Shown here: positions 45,090-53,824 of the stretch, piece by piece
Numbering within the stretch: position 1 is the stretch's first letter
Layout: every line of letters begins with the position of its first letter
DNA from: Actinomadura macra NBRC 14102
GTDB taxonomy: Bacteria; Actinomycetota; Actinomycetes; Streptosporangiales; Streptosporangiaceae
DNA: 64,000 bases
Reading direction: 5' to 3'
Assembly (NCBI RefSeq): GCF_001552215.1
Contig: NZ_BCQT01000002.1
Span: 62,001-126,000 of the forward strand
The notes under the pieces: model-generated
The model's database searches: none
Told to the model about the DNA's origin: nothing
What the model saw: the letters and a program-made list of their open reading frames with translations, nothing else
Translations under genes and position numbers: made by a program

Positions 45090-45817
45090 CTTCCTGGCGT
45101 CACTCCGATAATCCGAGTGAAATGCCGATGTAGATGGCTCTGGTCGGCGAAGCCGGTCAGCTGGGCGATCTCGGGTAGGGGCCGGCCGGATCGGACGAGC
45201 GCGCGGGCCGCGTCAATCCGGCGGGACACCAGGTATTCGTGCGGTGCCATGCCCAGATCTGCATGGAAGCGCCGGATCAGGGTCGCCTGGCTGACGTTGG
45301 TGAGCGAGGCCATGTCCCCCAGCGACACCGGGACGGCGTAGTGGTCGTCCAGGTAGTCGCGCAGAAGGCGCACCTCGGGTGAGTGACTCGTCGCCGCACC
45401 CGCGTCTTCTGCATGTGAACCGAAGAGCAGGGTGAGGGCGGACGCGACGTCCGTCGCCACGTCGCCTGGGTGCCGACCGTTCGCCTCGCACGCGGTGAGC
45501 AGCGCCCCGGCGCACATCGGATCGTCGATCACGCGGTCGGGGAAGGACGGCGTCGCTCGGCGGCCGTAGAGCGTGGCGGCCGTCTTCTCGTCGGTGGTGA
45601 TGACGACGTAGTCCAGACCTTTTCGGGGATGCGCCCAACTGCGGTGCGATTCGCCGGGGTGCAGGACGGTGATCATGCCGGGAGGTGCCTCGTGAACCGT
45701 CCCGCCGGTGTCGATGTAGCCGACGCCGCCGCACACGACCGCGATGGACCAGTTCTTGTGCGCGTGACGTGGGAAGCGGTGATCCGAGCGGATGGTGTTC
45801 CGTTCCCAGGTGAGCAT
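45074..45817 (-). CDS. AraC family transcriptional regulator
   Basis: 247 residues from ATG 45817 (GGAGGGGC upstream). N-terminal cupin-like sensor (HRFPRHAHKNWSIAVVCGGVGYIDTGG...PPGMITVLHPGESH) and C-terminal double HTH (SLGDMASLTNVSQATLIRRFHADLGMAPHEYL, and the second helix set ending GFADQSHLHRHFTRIIGVTPGSYRR). The 3' ends of this gene and the decarboxylase overlap by 16 bases. Regulation of the decarboxylase or of the divergent hydrolase is plausible but unproven. Confidence 0.92.
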   Translation of the reverse strand: MLTWERNTIRSDHRFPRHAHKNWSIAVVCGGVGYIDTGGTVHEAPPGMITVLHPGESHRSWAHPRKGLDYVVITTDEKTAATLYGRRATPSFPDRVIDDPMCAGALLTACEANGRHPGDVATDVASALTLLFGSHAEDAGAATSHSPEVRLLRDYLDDHYAVPVSLGDMASLTNVSQATLIRRFHADLGMAPHEYLVSRRIDAARALVRSGRPLPEIAQLTGFADQSHLHRHFTRIIGVTPGSYRRP

Positions 45818-46010
45818 TGCCCCTCCGTCCCCGTCCCGGATGACCTCGCCCGTAGCGGATCCTCTCATGTCGTTGCGAGGTCGAGGGAGCCCGCAGAGTG
45901 AGTCAGGGAGGTCCCTGATTGAACCCTGAGATGGGGCTCGAGGTCTGTTGCCGCCGCCCTCCTTTCGCCAGTATCGGAAAACGATCTTCAGGTTTCGATG
46001 AGGGGGCAGC

Positions 46011-47246
46011 ATGGGTGCGATGACGCCTGGTCCGACGCGTCGGTCGGTGCTGGCGGCGGGGGGAACAGCGGCGCTGTTGCTCGCCACCACCGGTACTGCG
46101 GCGGCAGACCGCTATGCCGCGGGGGTGAAGCCAAGGCAGCGTGGAGGGCGGATTCAGCTCACCTTGCCGAGACCTACCGGTGGGCACCACGTCGGGACGA
46201 CGTCGCTGCATCTGGTCGACCGTTCGCGTCAGGACCCGTGGAGTTCGACGGGGTCACCGCGCGAGCTCATGATCAGTCTGTGGTACCCAACGCGGGACGC
46301 CGCCGGGCGTCCGCGTGCCGCCTGGCTCACCCCCGCGGCATTGGCCCTGTACAGGCAGCAGACCAGCCGCAGTCTCCAGACGCCCCTGGACGACGTCGAT
46401 TTTCCGGTGACCCATGCCTACCGGGACGCCCCCTTCAGCGGGCGCCACCCCGTCGTGCTGTTCTCGCCCGGCTACGGCGCGATGCGCGCACTGGGCACCG
46501 CGCTGGTCGAAGATCTGGCGAGCCGCGGATATGTGGTCGTCACGATCGACCACACCTACGAGGCCGAGATCGTGGAGTTCCCCGGTGGCCGGCTTGAGAC
46601 AGGCCGACGTCCGGCCAAGCCGACCGAGAAGGACATTGTCGCGGCGCTGCGGGTACGCCAGGACGACACCAGGTTCGTGCTCAACGAACTCGCGAGGTTG
46701 GACGCCGGCGCGGGTCATCGCCGGCTGCCCCGTGGCCTGCCGGGCTCCCTCGACCTGTCGAGGACGGGCATGTTCGGCCATTCGCTCGGCGGAGACACGG
46801 CCGCGGAGACCATGGCCCAGGATGCCCGGATCCGCGCCGGTATCGATCTGGACGGCAGTATCAGCGGCGATGTCGCCGTCACCGGCCTCGACCGTCCGTT
46901 CATGCTGATGGCGAGCGCCGGGCACGGGCGCGACAACGATCCATCCTGGGAGGATCTCTGGTCGCATCTGCGCGGCTGGCGTCGCGAACTGCTCCTGCGC
47001 GACTCCGGACACCAGGCTTATACAGATCTGTCTCCCCTCGCGCAGCAGCTGGTCAAGGCCCTTCCGGTCCCGCCGGCGGTGGTCGCCAAGCTGACCGAGT
47101 CCATCGGGACGATCGACGCCGGCCGGGCCGTCACCGCGCAGCGGGCCTATGTCGGCGCCTTCTTCGACCTCCACCTACGGGGTCGTGACCACCACCTGCT
47201 GTCCGGGCCGTCACCGCGATTCCCGGAGATCGAGTTCGTGCCCTGA
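46011..47246 (+). CDS. Tat-exported lipase/esterase (platelet-activating-factor hydrolase-like)
   Basis: 411 residues. Twin-arginine signal PTRRSVLAAGGTAALLLATTGTAAA. Mature alpha/beta hydrolase: LMISLWYPT, HPVVLFSPGYGAMR, YVVVTIDHTYEAEIVEFPGG, nucleophile MFGHSLGGDTAAE, ends with GHQAYTDLS supplying the His. The sequence resembles the PAF acetylhydrolase-like/secreted lipase group of actinomycetes. GAGGGGGC ribosome binding site. Divergent from the AraC gene, 193 bases between starts. Confidence 0.88.
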   Translation: MGAMTPGPTRRSVLAAGGTAALLLATTGTAAADRYAAGVKPRQRGGRIQLTLPRPTGGHHVGTTSLHLVDRSRQDPWSSTGSPRELMISLWYPTRDAAGRPRAAWLTPAALALYRQQTSRSLQTPLDDVDFPVTHAYRDAPFSGRHPVVLFSPGYGAMRALGTALVEDLASRGYVVVTIDHTYEAEIVEFPGGRLETGRRPAKPTEKDIVAALRVRQDDTRFVLNELARLDAGAGHRRLPRGLPGSLDLSRTGMFGHSLGGDTAAETMAQDARIRAGIDLDGSISGDVAVTGLDRPFMLMASAGHGRDNDPSWEDLWSHLRGWRRELLLRDSGHQAYTDLSPLAQQLVKALPVPPAVVAKLTESIGTIDAGRAVTAQRAYVGAFFDLHLRGRDHHLLSGPSPRFPEIEFVP

Positions 47247-47771
47247 CCCGGCCAGCGCAGCGCCTGTGCCGGTGCAGAACATGAAGGTCGTGCGCCGTAG
47301 CCGCGTGAAGTGATGCACGCCGGTCGTCCTCTCCTGACTGGCGAGGATGAAAACCGGGCCTGACGCCCCCAGGCCGTTGATCTCATGAACACAAAGGTCA
47401 GGCGGCGAAGAACCGGACCGGTGTGCTCACGGCAGAATTCTCCGGAAATGTTCATTTGTGCTCAACCTTGACCCCAAAGATCGAAGATTAATGGGGTTGG
47501 GAGTGAGGCGCGGTGATGTGGTGCGCTGCCACCTATTTCACTCAGGACGGGCTTGTGTGTTTTTCGGATGGGTGAGGGGAAGGTGCCTTCGCGTGACTGG
47601 CCGATGCCGGTGGGTCAGGTCTTGATCGCTGTGGGTGGACGCCCATACCCCGTGAGGACGGCCGCCGGTGGGATTGGCCGGGACCGGTCAGTGGTTACCG
47701 GCAGCTTGGCCGCCTGGATCGCGCGGTGAAAGCACGTCGCCGGGCGATCAAAGAAATGTAGGTGTACCTTC
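47247..47771. other. Gene-free stretch, 525 bases
   Basis: No supported gene on either strand. A+T is slightly raised around 47440-47500 (ATTAATGGGG) and near 47745-47770, the likely promoter area for the acetyltransferase. No repeats or strong hairpins noticed. Confidence 0.5.
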
Positions 47772-48356
47772 GTGACCGTGAGAGCGGAGACGAGGGCCAC
47801 ATTCCTACGCCAGGGGGGCAGAGTCGCGCTTCGCCGGGTGGCTGCCTCTGATCAGGAGGAGTTCGTCGGGCTCGTCGAAGCGAGCAGGGCTCTTCATCGG
47901 CCCTGGATCGTCGTTCCCCGCACGCCTGAAGAGTTCCGCACGTATCTCAGCCGGTTTGATCAGACTCTGGCAGAAGGCTTTGTCATCTGCCTTCCGCGCA
48001 GCGGCGCCATTGTCGGTTTCGTCAATGTCAACGAGATCGTCCGGCATCCTTATCAGCGTGGGATCATCGGGTACGGGGCGTTCGCGTCGACCGTCGGGCT
48101 GGGTTACATGACCGAGGGCGTCAGTTTATTGCTCGACTACGGGTTCAAGAATCTAGGACTGCATCGCATTGAGGCTGATATTCAGCCCGGCAACACTGCT
48201 TCGCTGAACTTGGTCAGAAGACTCAAGTTTCACAGGGAAGGCTTCTCGCGCGGCTTCATCTGTATCGACGGCAAGTGGATGGATCACGAGCGGTGGGCCA
48301 TTACGAGCGATATATTGGCCGCCCAGCCGCCCCGGTCGTGCTCGTCGTCGGAGTAG
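47772..48356 (+). CDS. GNAT family N-acetyltransferase (RimJ/RimL type)
   Basis: 194 residues, GTG start. ALRRVAASDQEEFVGLVEASR opening, acetyl-CoA site region GIIGYGAFASTVGLGYMTEGVSLLLDYGFKNLGLHRIEADIQPGN and ASLNLVRRLKFHREGFSRGF, with the final ID-GKWMDHERWAI common to RimJ/RimL. These acetylate protein N-termini, antibiotics or small amines. No operon partner. Confidence 0.9.
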   Translation: MTVRAETRATFLRQGGRVALRRVAASDQEEFVGLVEASRALHRPWIVVPRTPEEFRTYLSRFDQTLAEGFVICLPRSGAIVGFVNVNEIVRHPYQRGIIGYGAFASTVGLGYMTEGVSLLLDYGFKNLGLHRIEADIQPGNTASLNLVRRLKFHREGFSRGFICIDGKWMDHERWAITSDILAAQPPRSCSSSE

Positions 48357-48484
48357 CCGGAGGTCCTGGCAGAGCTTGGTGAGATCGGCGACGCCCGGCC
48401 GTCATCCGTGGCGCGATCTTTGTGGAGGTTAGCGTCCGCCGACGATGAGTACGCCTCGGACTCAAGACATCGCCGGCGGCGGCC

Positions 48485-49471
48485 CTACCTCGTGGGCTGT
48501 TCGAGCGGAGGGGTCAGGACGGCGCGGAACGTGTGGCGGTACGTGGACGGCGGCACACCGATCGTGGCGACCAGGTGCTGTCGGAGGGAGGCGGACGTGC
48601 CGAAGCCCGCCTCCTCCGCTATGCGGTCCACCGGCAGGTCGGTGGTCTCCAGCAGGCGTCGCGCGAGTTCGATGCGCTGCTGGGTGAGCCACTGGCCGGG
48701 CGTCATGCCCACTTCGTCACGGAATCGTCGGGAGAACGTCCGGACGCTCATCCGGGCGTGATCGGCGAGCTCGGTCAGTGTGGGGGGACGGTGCAGCCGC
48801 GCGAGCGCCCATTCCCGGGTCGCGGACGTGGTGGCGGCGGACGGCTCCGGGATGGGACGCTCGATGAACTGCGCCTGCCCGCCCTCGCGCCACGGGGGGA
48901 CGATGCACTGGCGCGCGACCCGGTTGGCGGCCTCGCTGCCGTGGTCGCGGCGGACGATGTGCATGCACAGGTCGATTCCTGCGGCGACGCCGGCGGAGGT
49001 GAGGACGTCGCCGTCGTCCACGAAAAGGACGTCCGGATCGACCTTGACCTGGGGATACATCCGCTGAAAGGCAGCGGCCTGGTTCCAGTGGGTGGTCGCC
49101 GGGCGGCCGTCCAGCAGCCCGGCGGCGGCCAGGGCATAGGACGCCGTGCAGATCGAGACGATGCGGGTCCCCGGGCGCAGGCGCGCGAAGGTGTCGGCGA
49201 GGGGTGGCGGAAACCAGTCGATCTCGTCTTCGGGGCCGCGGCCGAACGGCGGGATGATCAGGGTGTCGGCGGTCTCGATCGCCTCGGCGCCGTGGTCGAC
49301 GGAGATGGAGAAGTCGGCCTTGGTCCGGACGGGCTTGCCATCGAGTCCGCAGGTGAGGACCTCATAGAGCGGTTCACCGGTCGCGGAGGCGGCGGATCCG
49401 AAGATCCGGATCGGGATGCTCAGCTCGAACGGGTACACGCCTTCGAGAGCCAGGACCACGACGCGGTGCAT
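48485..49471 (-). CDS. GlxA family transcriptional regulator (DJ-1/PfpI + AraC HTH)
   Basis: 328 residues. N-terminal DJ-1/PfpI domain (VVVLALEGVYPFELSIPIRIF ... the elbow SICTASYALAAAGLLDGRPATTHW) and C-terminal AraC-type double HTH (TLTELADHARMSVRTFSRRFRDEVGMTPGQWL and IAEEAGFGTSASLRQHLVATIG). Standard length and order for GlxA/FtrA-like regulators of amine and nitrogen metabolism. Divergent from the XRE-DUF5753 gene, 125 bases between starts. Ribosome binding site weak. Confidence 0.93.
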   Translation of the reverse strand: MHRVVVLALEGVYPFELSIPIRIFGSAASATGEPLYEVLTCGLDGKPVRTKADFSISVDHGAEAIETADTLIIPPFGRGPEDEIDWFPPPLADTFARLRPGTRIVSICTASYALAAAGLLDGRPATTHWNQAAAFQRMYPQVKVDPDVLFVDDGDVLTSAGVAAGIDLCMHIVRRDHGSEAANRVARQCIVPPWREGGQAQFIERPIPEPSAATTSATREWALARLHRPPTLTELADHARMSVRTFSRRFRDEVGMTPGQWLTQQRIELARRLLETTDLPVDRIAEEAGFGTSASLRQHLVATIGVPPSTYRHTFRAVLTPPLEQPTR

Positions 49472-49596
49472 GGCCGAATTCTTGCATGCTCGCGTGATCT
49501 GGCCATACCGAAATGTCGCTCCGAATCCGGCGGAACATGCGAAGCTTGTTCCGATGCACGTGCATCTGCACGTGCCACCACAGGGAGGAGGGGGCG

Positions 49597-50481
49597 TTGA
49601 GAGACGGGGGGCCGGCCGCCCACGTCCGGGGGCCGACGGTCAGGCGCATGCTGCTGGGTGCGAGGCTGCGCCGACTCCGCGAGCGCAAGGGAGTGTCCCG
49701 CGAGGACGCGGGATACGCCATCCGCGGCAGCCACTCCAAGATCAGTCGGATGGAGCTCGGCCGTACGGCGATCAAGGAACGGGACGTGGCGGACCTGCTC
49801 ATCCTGTACGGGGTGACGGACGACGCGGAGCGCAATGCGCTGCTGCGGCTCGCCAGGGAGGCCAACGCACGGGGGTGGTGGCATCGCTACAGCGACCTGA
49901 TCCCGTCCTGGGCCCATCCTTATCTGGACTTGGAGGAGGCTGCCAGTTCCATCCGCACCTACGATCCCTGCCAGGTTCCCGACCTTTTGCAGACCGAGGA
50001 GTACGCGCGCGCGAGCCTCGCGATCCGCGACCAGATCCGGGGTGGGGCGGCACGGGCCGAGATCGACGGCAGGGTCGCCGTCCGGCTCATGCGCCAGCGG
50101 CTGTTCGCGCGCTCTCCGCGCCGGACGCTCACGGCCGTCGTGGACGAGGCGGCGCTGCTGCGTTTTGTGGGCGGAAAGGGCCTGATCCAGGGTCAGTTGG
50201 AGCATCTGCTGCGGGTGAGCGAGTCCGCCTCGGTCGAGCTGAAGATCGTCCCCGCCGGCCGGACGTCCATCACCTCGGCTGGACGCGCGTTCACGGTGCT
50301 GCGCTTCCACCAACGCACCATCCCGGACGTCGTCTACATCGAGTTGCTCACCACCGCGCTCTACCTGGACAAACCCGCCGACATGGAAGCGTTCGCGCGG
50401 ACCTGGCGCCGCCTCGAAGGCGAGGCGTTGCCACCGGACGCCAGCCGGACCCTGCTCGCGAACCTGTTACGAAGGCTCTGA
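49597..50481 (+). CDS. XRE family regulator with DUF5753 effector domain
   Basis: 294 residues from the TTG at 49597, selected because AGGAGGGGGC lies five bases upstream and the family's usual RGPTVRRMLLGARLRRLRE lies just inside. HTH: LRERKGVSREDAGYAIRGSHSKISRMELGRT. DUF5753 from about residue 90 (SIRTYDPCQVPDLLQTEEYARA ... SVELKIVPAGRTSITSAGRAFTVLRF). These are usually followed by a short DUF397 gene; none follows here. Development or secondary metabolism are the common themes, not demonstrated. Confidence 0.9.
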   Translation: MRDGGPAAHVRGPTVRRMLLGARLRRLRERKGVSREDAGYAIRGSHSKISRMELGRTAIKERDVADLLILYGVTDDAERNALLRLAREANARGWWHRYSDLIPSWAHPYLDLEEAASSIRTYDPCQVPDLLQTEEYARASLAIRDQIRGGAARAEIDGRVAVRLMRQRLFARSPRRTLTAVVDEAALLRFVGGKGLIQGQLEHLLRVSESASVELKIVPAGRTSITSAGRAFTVLRFHQRTIPDVVYIELLTTALYLDKPADMEAFARTWRRLEGEALPPDASRTLLANLLRRL

Positions 50482-50787
50482 TTCGGCCGCGGGCGGAGAG
50501 GGCGCCGGATCCGTGTCAGCTGCCGGGTTCGTGGGGTCGGGCCGCCGACCCCATCGGTCGTCCTACCGCCGCCCACGGGACGGTGCGCCCGCCGACTCGC
50601 CATGGCGGCGCGCCTCCCGTGGCGCGGGGTTGCCGGACGCTCTCGCGCGTCGATTTGCAGGTTGGGACTAATCTCGAATACATGGCATCCGTATCCCGCT
50701 GTGACGATCCGGCGGCCCTCTGTGGACGCCGCGCCATCCTCGCGCGCAAGGCCGCCGCGAAGTTCTGAATCCGCAGGTCAGTGGGGT

Positions 50788-50817
50788 AGAACGCTCTAGA
50801 ATAGAGTATTCCGTTCT
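50788..50817. promoter_or_regulatory. Nested palindrome, candidate operator
   Basis: AGAACG and CGTTCT flank two overlapping dyads, CTCTA-GAA-TAGAG and GAATA-GAG-TATTC. A+T-rich, in a GC-rich background, about 175 bases ahead of the small-protein gene. A binding site for a dimeric repressor or part of an AT-rich promoter. Confidence 0.5.
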
Positions 50818-50884
50818 GGTGAACTCCACGTAGGGGCGGCGGCCGGGGTGGGGTTAACCCTACGGGTCCCCTAGGGGGAAGATT

Positions 50885-50913
50885 CCACCAGGGATGGGGG
50901 TTTTCCCTGATGG
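50885..50913 (+). promoter_or_regulatory. Leader hairpin
   Basis: CCACCAGGG pairs with CCCTGATGG (one G-T) across a G-rich/T-rich loop, 80 bases before the start at 50993. It may be a 5'UTR element or a terminator of an upstream transcript. Confidence 0.4.
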
Positions 50914-50992
50914 CGATGAATCCCGCCTACCGTCAGAGTCGTATGTAGCAACAAGGGGAAATGAGGACCCCTCCGCAGGAAGAAGGCGCACG

Positions 50993-51256
50993 ATGTCGAA
51001 CACGCTGAGCCTCACCTCGATGAGCAACTCCGACCTGGCCCAGATCCTCTTCAGCTCGGGCCTGCAGCAGTCGGACCACCCGTCCGCCGAGCAGGTCCGG
51101 ACCGCCATCGACGCGTGGCTCTGCGCCTGCGACGGGGATCGCTCCATCTGCGCCGCCGTCGTGGCGCAGGAGGCCGGCGACCACCCCGAGTCCTACGCCA
51201 CCCGGATGCGGTGGGCCCTCAGCACCGTGTCCAAGGCGTACGCGGCGGCGGCCTGA
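50993..51256 (+). CDS. Small acidic-to-neutral hypothetical protein
   Basis: 87 residues, AGAAGGC upstream. Serine-rich start, then SDLAQILFSSGLQQSDHPSAEQVRTAIDAWL, two Cys (WLCACDGDRSICAAVVAQEAGDHPESYATRMRWAL) and a short Ala tail. Entirely helical by appearance, no signal or membrane segment. It resembles small regulatory-region proteins of actinomycetes but I do not recognise the family. A second tiny gene follows after 90 bases. Confidence 0.65.
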   Translation: MSNTLSLTSMSNSDLAQILFSSGLQQSDHPSAEQVRTAIDAWLCACDGDRSICAAVVAQEAGDHPESYATRMRWALSTVSKAYAAAA

Positions 51257-51346
51257 GACCCGGGCCGGGGCCGCGACCCGTCCACCCGAGAGCCCGTCCA
51301 AGAGCCAAGAGCACGCCCCAGCGACTCCACGGGAAAGGGAGATCCG

Positions 51347-51490
51347 ATGCGTTCACCGTTCACCGACCGGCGCGAGGACATCGTCCCCCGCTCGCTCAGC
51401 GACCTGATCGCCGCCGAGGCGGCGCAGGCATCGGACGAGCAGCGCCGGCGTCGACCACGCAAGGCCATGAACTCGCGGCGCGTCACCTAG
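51347..51490 (+). CDS. 47-residue basic hypothetical protein
   Basis: Read from ATG with GGGAAAGGGAGAT upstream; sequence starts MRSPFTDRREDIVPRSL, continues DLIAAEAAQ and ends in an Arg/Lys-rich tail (RRRRPRKAMNSRRVT). Good ribosome binding site and adjacency to the previous small gene support it, despite its size. Function unknown. Confidence 0.55.
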   Translation: MRSPFTDRREDIVPRSLSDLIAAEAAQASDEQRRRRPRKAMNSRRVT

Positions 51491-51625
51491 CCGGGCGACG
51501 CGCCATCTGATCATCGACAGCCGTATCCACCAACACCCCACCGGAACGGCCTCATTTGGCCACAAACGGCCTCAGTCAACGCTGTGCCGCCCGGTCGCCG
51601 CGACGCCTTGCCGCACGCCACCGGA

Positions 51626-51829
51626 TCAGTGCTTCTTCGGCTTCCTGGTCTTCTTGTGGCTGCTGCCCGACTCCCACTCGTACCCGGGCGTGTTGTCCTT
51701 ACAGAAACGGTCGCTGACCTTCGTGTCGGTCGCGTCATGCTCGCACCAACGCTTCTCCGAGCAGCCGGTGAGGCCGAGCCCGGCGACCAGGACGGCCGCG
51801 GCGAGCAGGGTGAAACGGGTCTTCGGCAT
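51626..51829 (-). CDS. Small lipoprotein
   Basis: 67 residues. Signal with lipobox: RFTLLAAAVLVAGLGLTGC, so Cys22 would be lipidated. The mature part is short, with two further Cys (RWCEHDATDTKVSDRFCKDN) and a His/Lys-rich C-terminus (SHKKTRKPKKH). GAGGAAG site upstream. No family recognised. Confidence 0.75.
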   Translation of the reverse strand: MPKTRFTLLAAAVLVAGLGLTGCSEKRWCEHDATDTKVSDRFCKDNTPGYEWESGSSHKKTRKPKKH

Positions 51830-51980
51830 CGATCTTCCTCTTTCTGGTGGCTGGGCGGGGGTCCACGAGCCCGGCCGCGGTTAACGCAGGTCTGACGTGC
51901 ACAATCGCGGCGCCGTTCCCCGGAGGTTACGTGCGGCTGGGCGCCGCCTCGCGCCCAGGCGGACGCGCCCGGCCGCGAAC

Positions 51981-51986
51981 TATGCT
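51981..51986 (+). promoter_or_regulatory. -10 hexamer of a probable leaderless MerR transcript
   Basis: TATGCT six bases before the GTG at 51993, with no Shine-Dalgarno; transcription would start at or next to the start codon. No recognisable -35. Confidence 0.5.
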
Positions 51987-51992
51987 GGCGCC

Positions 51993-52754
51993 GTGAGCGA
52001 CGTGGTGGCGGAGAAGCAGGACGGCACCCCGGACGACGGGATCCGCGAGTACCGCATCGGCGAACTCGCGAAGGCCGCCGGCGTTCCGGCGCGGACGCTG
52101 CGCTACTACCAGGAACGAAAGCTGCTGCCGCCGCCGCGCCGGTCGGGCCGCGTCGGCCTGTACTCCGACGACCACCTGGCGCGCCTCCGCATGATCGGCA
52201 ACCTGCTGGAGCGCGGCCACACCCTGGAGGGCATCCGGGAGCTGCTGGCGGCGTGGGATCAGGGACGCGACATCGGCGCGGTGCTCGGCATCGAGAAGGC
52301 GGTGACGACACCGTGGTCCCATGAGGTCCCGGTGACCATATCGCTGGACGAGCTGGCGGCGCTGTTCCCGGGCGAGGGCGACGCCGGCGCGCTGAACCGG
52401 GCCGCCGCCCTCGGCCTCATCGAGGTGGACGGCGACCGTGTGACCCACTGGAGCCGCCGCCAGCTCGACGCCACCGCCACGCTCGTCCGCGCCGGGGTCC
52501 CGCTGGACGCCGTGCTGACGGTCGGGCGGGAACTCCAGCGCAGCATGGACGATCTGGCCGCCATGTTCGTCCGGCTGATCGCGACGCATGTCGTCGGCCG
52601 CATCGGCGACCAGGATCTCGGTGAGCTCACCGAGATCCTGGCGCGGCTGCGTCCGGGCGCCCAGGTCACGGTCGAGGCCGGTTTCGCGCGGGCCATGGAC
52701 CGGCAGGTCCGCGCCGTGATCGACGAGTTCCCCGGGCGGCTGGCCACATCCTGA
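51993..52754 (+). CDS. MerR family transcriptional regulator
   Basis: 253 residues from GTG 51993. N-terminal winged HTH: YRIGELAKAAGVPARTLRYYQERKLLPPPRRSGRVGLYSDDHLARL, MIGNLLERGHTLEGIRELLAAWDQGRDI. A long C-terminal domain (ISLDELAALFPGEGDAGALNRAAALGLIEVDGDRV...) is an effector-like region found in a MerR subset of actinomycetes. Probable leaderless gene, TATGCT box six bases upstream. Confidence 0.92.
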   Translation: MSDVVAEKQDGTPDDGIREYRIGELAKAAGVPARTLRYYQERKLLPPPRRSGRVGLYSDDHLARLRMIGNLLERGHTLEGIRELLAAWDQGRDIGAVLGIEKAVTTPWSHEVPVTISLDELAALFPGEGDAGALNRAAALGLIEVDGDRVTHWSRRQLDATATLVRAGVPLDAVLTVGRELQRSMDDLAAMFVRLIATHVVGRIGDQDLGELTEILARLRPGAQVTVEAGFARAMDRQVRAVIDEFPGRLATS

Positions 52755-52823
52755 CGTTCCCGTGCCGGGCCGTTGCCGGTCACGGCCGCGACTTCCCGTC
52801 CCGAGATCGTTAGCGTGGCGTGC

Positions 52824-53786
52824 GTGACAGGATTCCGCTCCCACCCCCTGTTCGCCGCACCCGCCGTTGTCAGCACCCTTGCCGCGGGTGCGCTCGTCGC
52901 CGGTGGCGTTCTCGCCGCAGGCGCCCTGCTGCCCGCGGCCCGCGTGCGGGCGTCGCCGGTCGCCGCCGCGCCGTGCAGTTCGGCCGAGAACCCCGCCGTC
53001 GCGAAGAAGCTCGGCACGCAGATCCAGGCCGCGCTCGCCGGGCGTACCGGGACCGAGTCGGTCGCCGTGTACGACCGCAAGCGCGGCATCCGCTGCGCGG
53101 TGGCGGCCGGCAGCCACTACGACTCGGCGAGCGTCGTCAAGGCGACCATCCTGGGCGCGCTGCTGCGCAAGGTGACCGACGGGAAACGGTCGATGACCAC
53201 GTCGGAGAAGTCCCTGGCCAACAAGATGATCACGCGGTCCGACAACGCCGCCGCGTCCACGCTGTGGCGGTCGGTGGGGCGGACCCGCATGAGCCGGTTC
53301 CTGAAGCAGGCCGAGATGACGCACACCACGCTCGGGCCGTCCGGGTACTGGGGGCTGACGCAGATCACCGCGCAGGATCAGATCGAGCTGCTCAGCCGCT
53401 ACACCACGTCCAACGCGCTACTGCCCGACCATGCCCGCGCGTACGCGCTGAAGCTGATGAACAGTGTCATCGCGTCCCAGCGCTGGGGCACTCCGGCGGG
53501 CCACCCGGCGAACGTCACATGGCATGTGAAGAACGGCTGGCTGCCACGCCACGGGCGCGACTGGCGCGTCCACAGCATCGGCGCGTTCGACGGTCACGGC
53601 GAGGACTACATGATCGTGGTACTCACGCGGGACACGCCGTCCATGGCCTACGGGGTGCAGACGATCGAGCGCGTCGCCCGCACCGTCCACCGCACCCTCA
53701 ACCCGGGCATTCAGTCGATAGCACCGGAAAGCACGCCGAACAACACGTGGGAGACGTCGGACGGCTCCGTCCCGGCCGACCGCTGA
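52824..53786 (+). CDS. Class A beta-lactamase-like serine hydrolase, exported
   Basis: 320 residues from GTG 52824. Signal-anchor (AAPAVVSTLAAGALVAGGVLAAGALL), then the penicillin-binding fold: YDSASVVK with SxxK Ser103/Lys106, SDN (139-141) and KNG in place of KTG. No recognised beta-lactamase subclass motif (ExxLN) is obvious, so D,D-peptidase or substrate-binding roles remain possible. A TAGCGT box seven bases upstream of the start suggests leaderless transcription. Followed 38 bases later by the S9 peptidase. Confidence 0.85.
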   Translation: MTGFRSHPLFAAPAVVSTLAAGALVAGGVLAAGALLPAARVRASPVAAAPCSSAENPAVAKKLGTQIQAALAGRTGTESVAVYDRKRGIRCAVAAGSHYDSASVVKATILGALLRKVTDGKRSMTTSEKSLANKMITRSDNAAASTLWRSVGRTRMSRFLKQAEMTHTTLGPSGYWGLTQITAQDQIELLSRYTTSNALLPDHARAYALKLMNSVIASQRWGTPAGHPANVTWHVKNGWLPRHGRDWRVHSIGAFDGHGEDYMIVVLTRDTPSMAYGVQTIERVARTVHRTLNPGIQSIAPESTPNNTWETSDGSVPADR

Positions 53787-53824
53787 GGCCGCAGAGGGCT
53801 CCTGGGAGCGGAGATACTGGAGGC

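Larger units (their letters stand above)
50482..50992. other. Structured leader/promoter region, 511 bases
   Basis: No DUF397-like gene or other supported ORF. It carries a compact palindrome (50788-50817), self-complementary blocks GGGTTAACCC and CCCCTAGGGG around 50855-50880, and a hairpin (50885-50913) ahead of the small protein at 50993. Confidence 0.55.

Noticed and set aside
50602..50799. A missing DUF397 partner of the XRE-DUF5753 regulator.
   Set aside because: The 65-residue frame lacks the characteristic W-x-S-S/N-G-x-C pattern.
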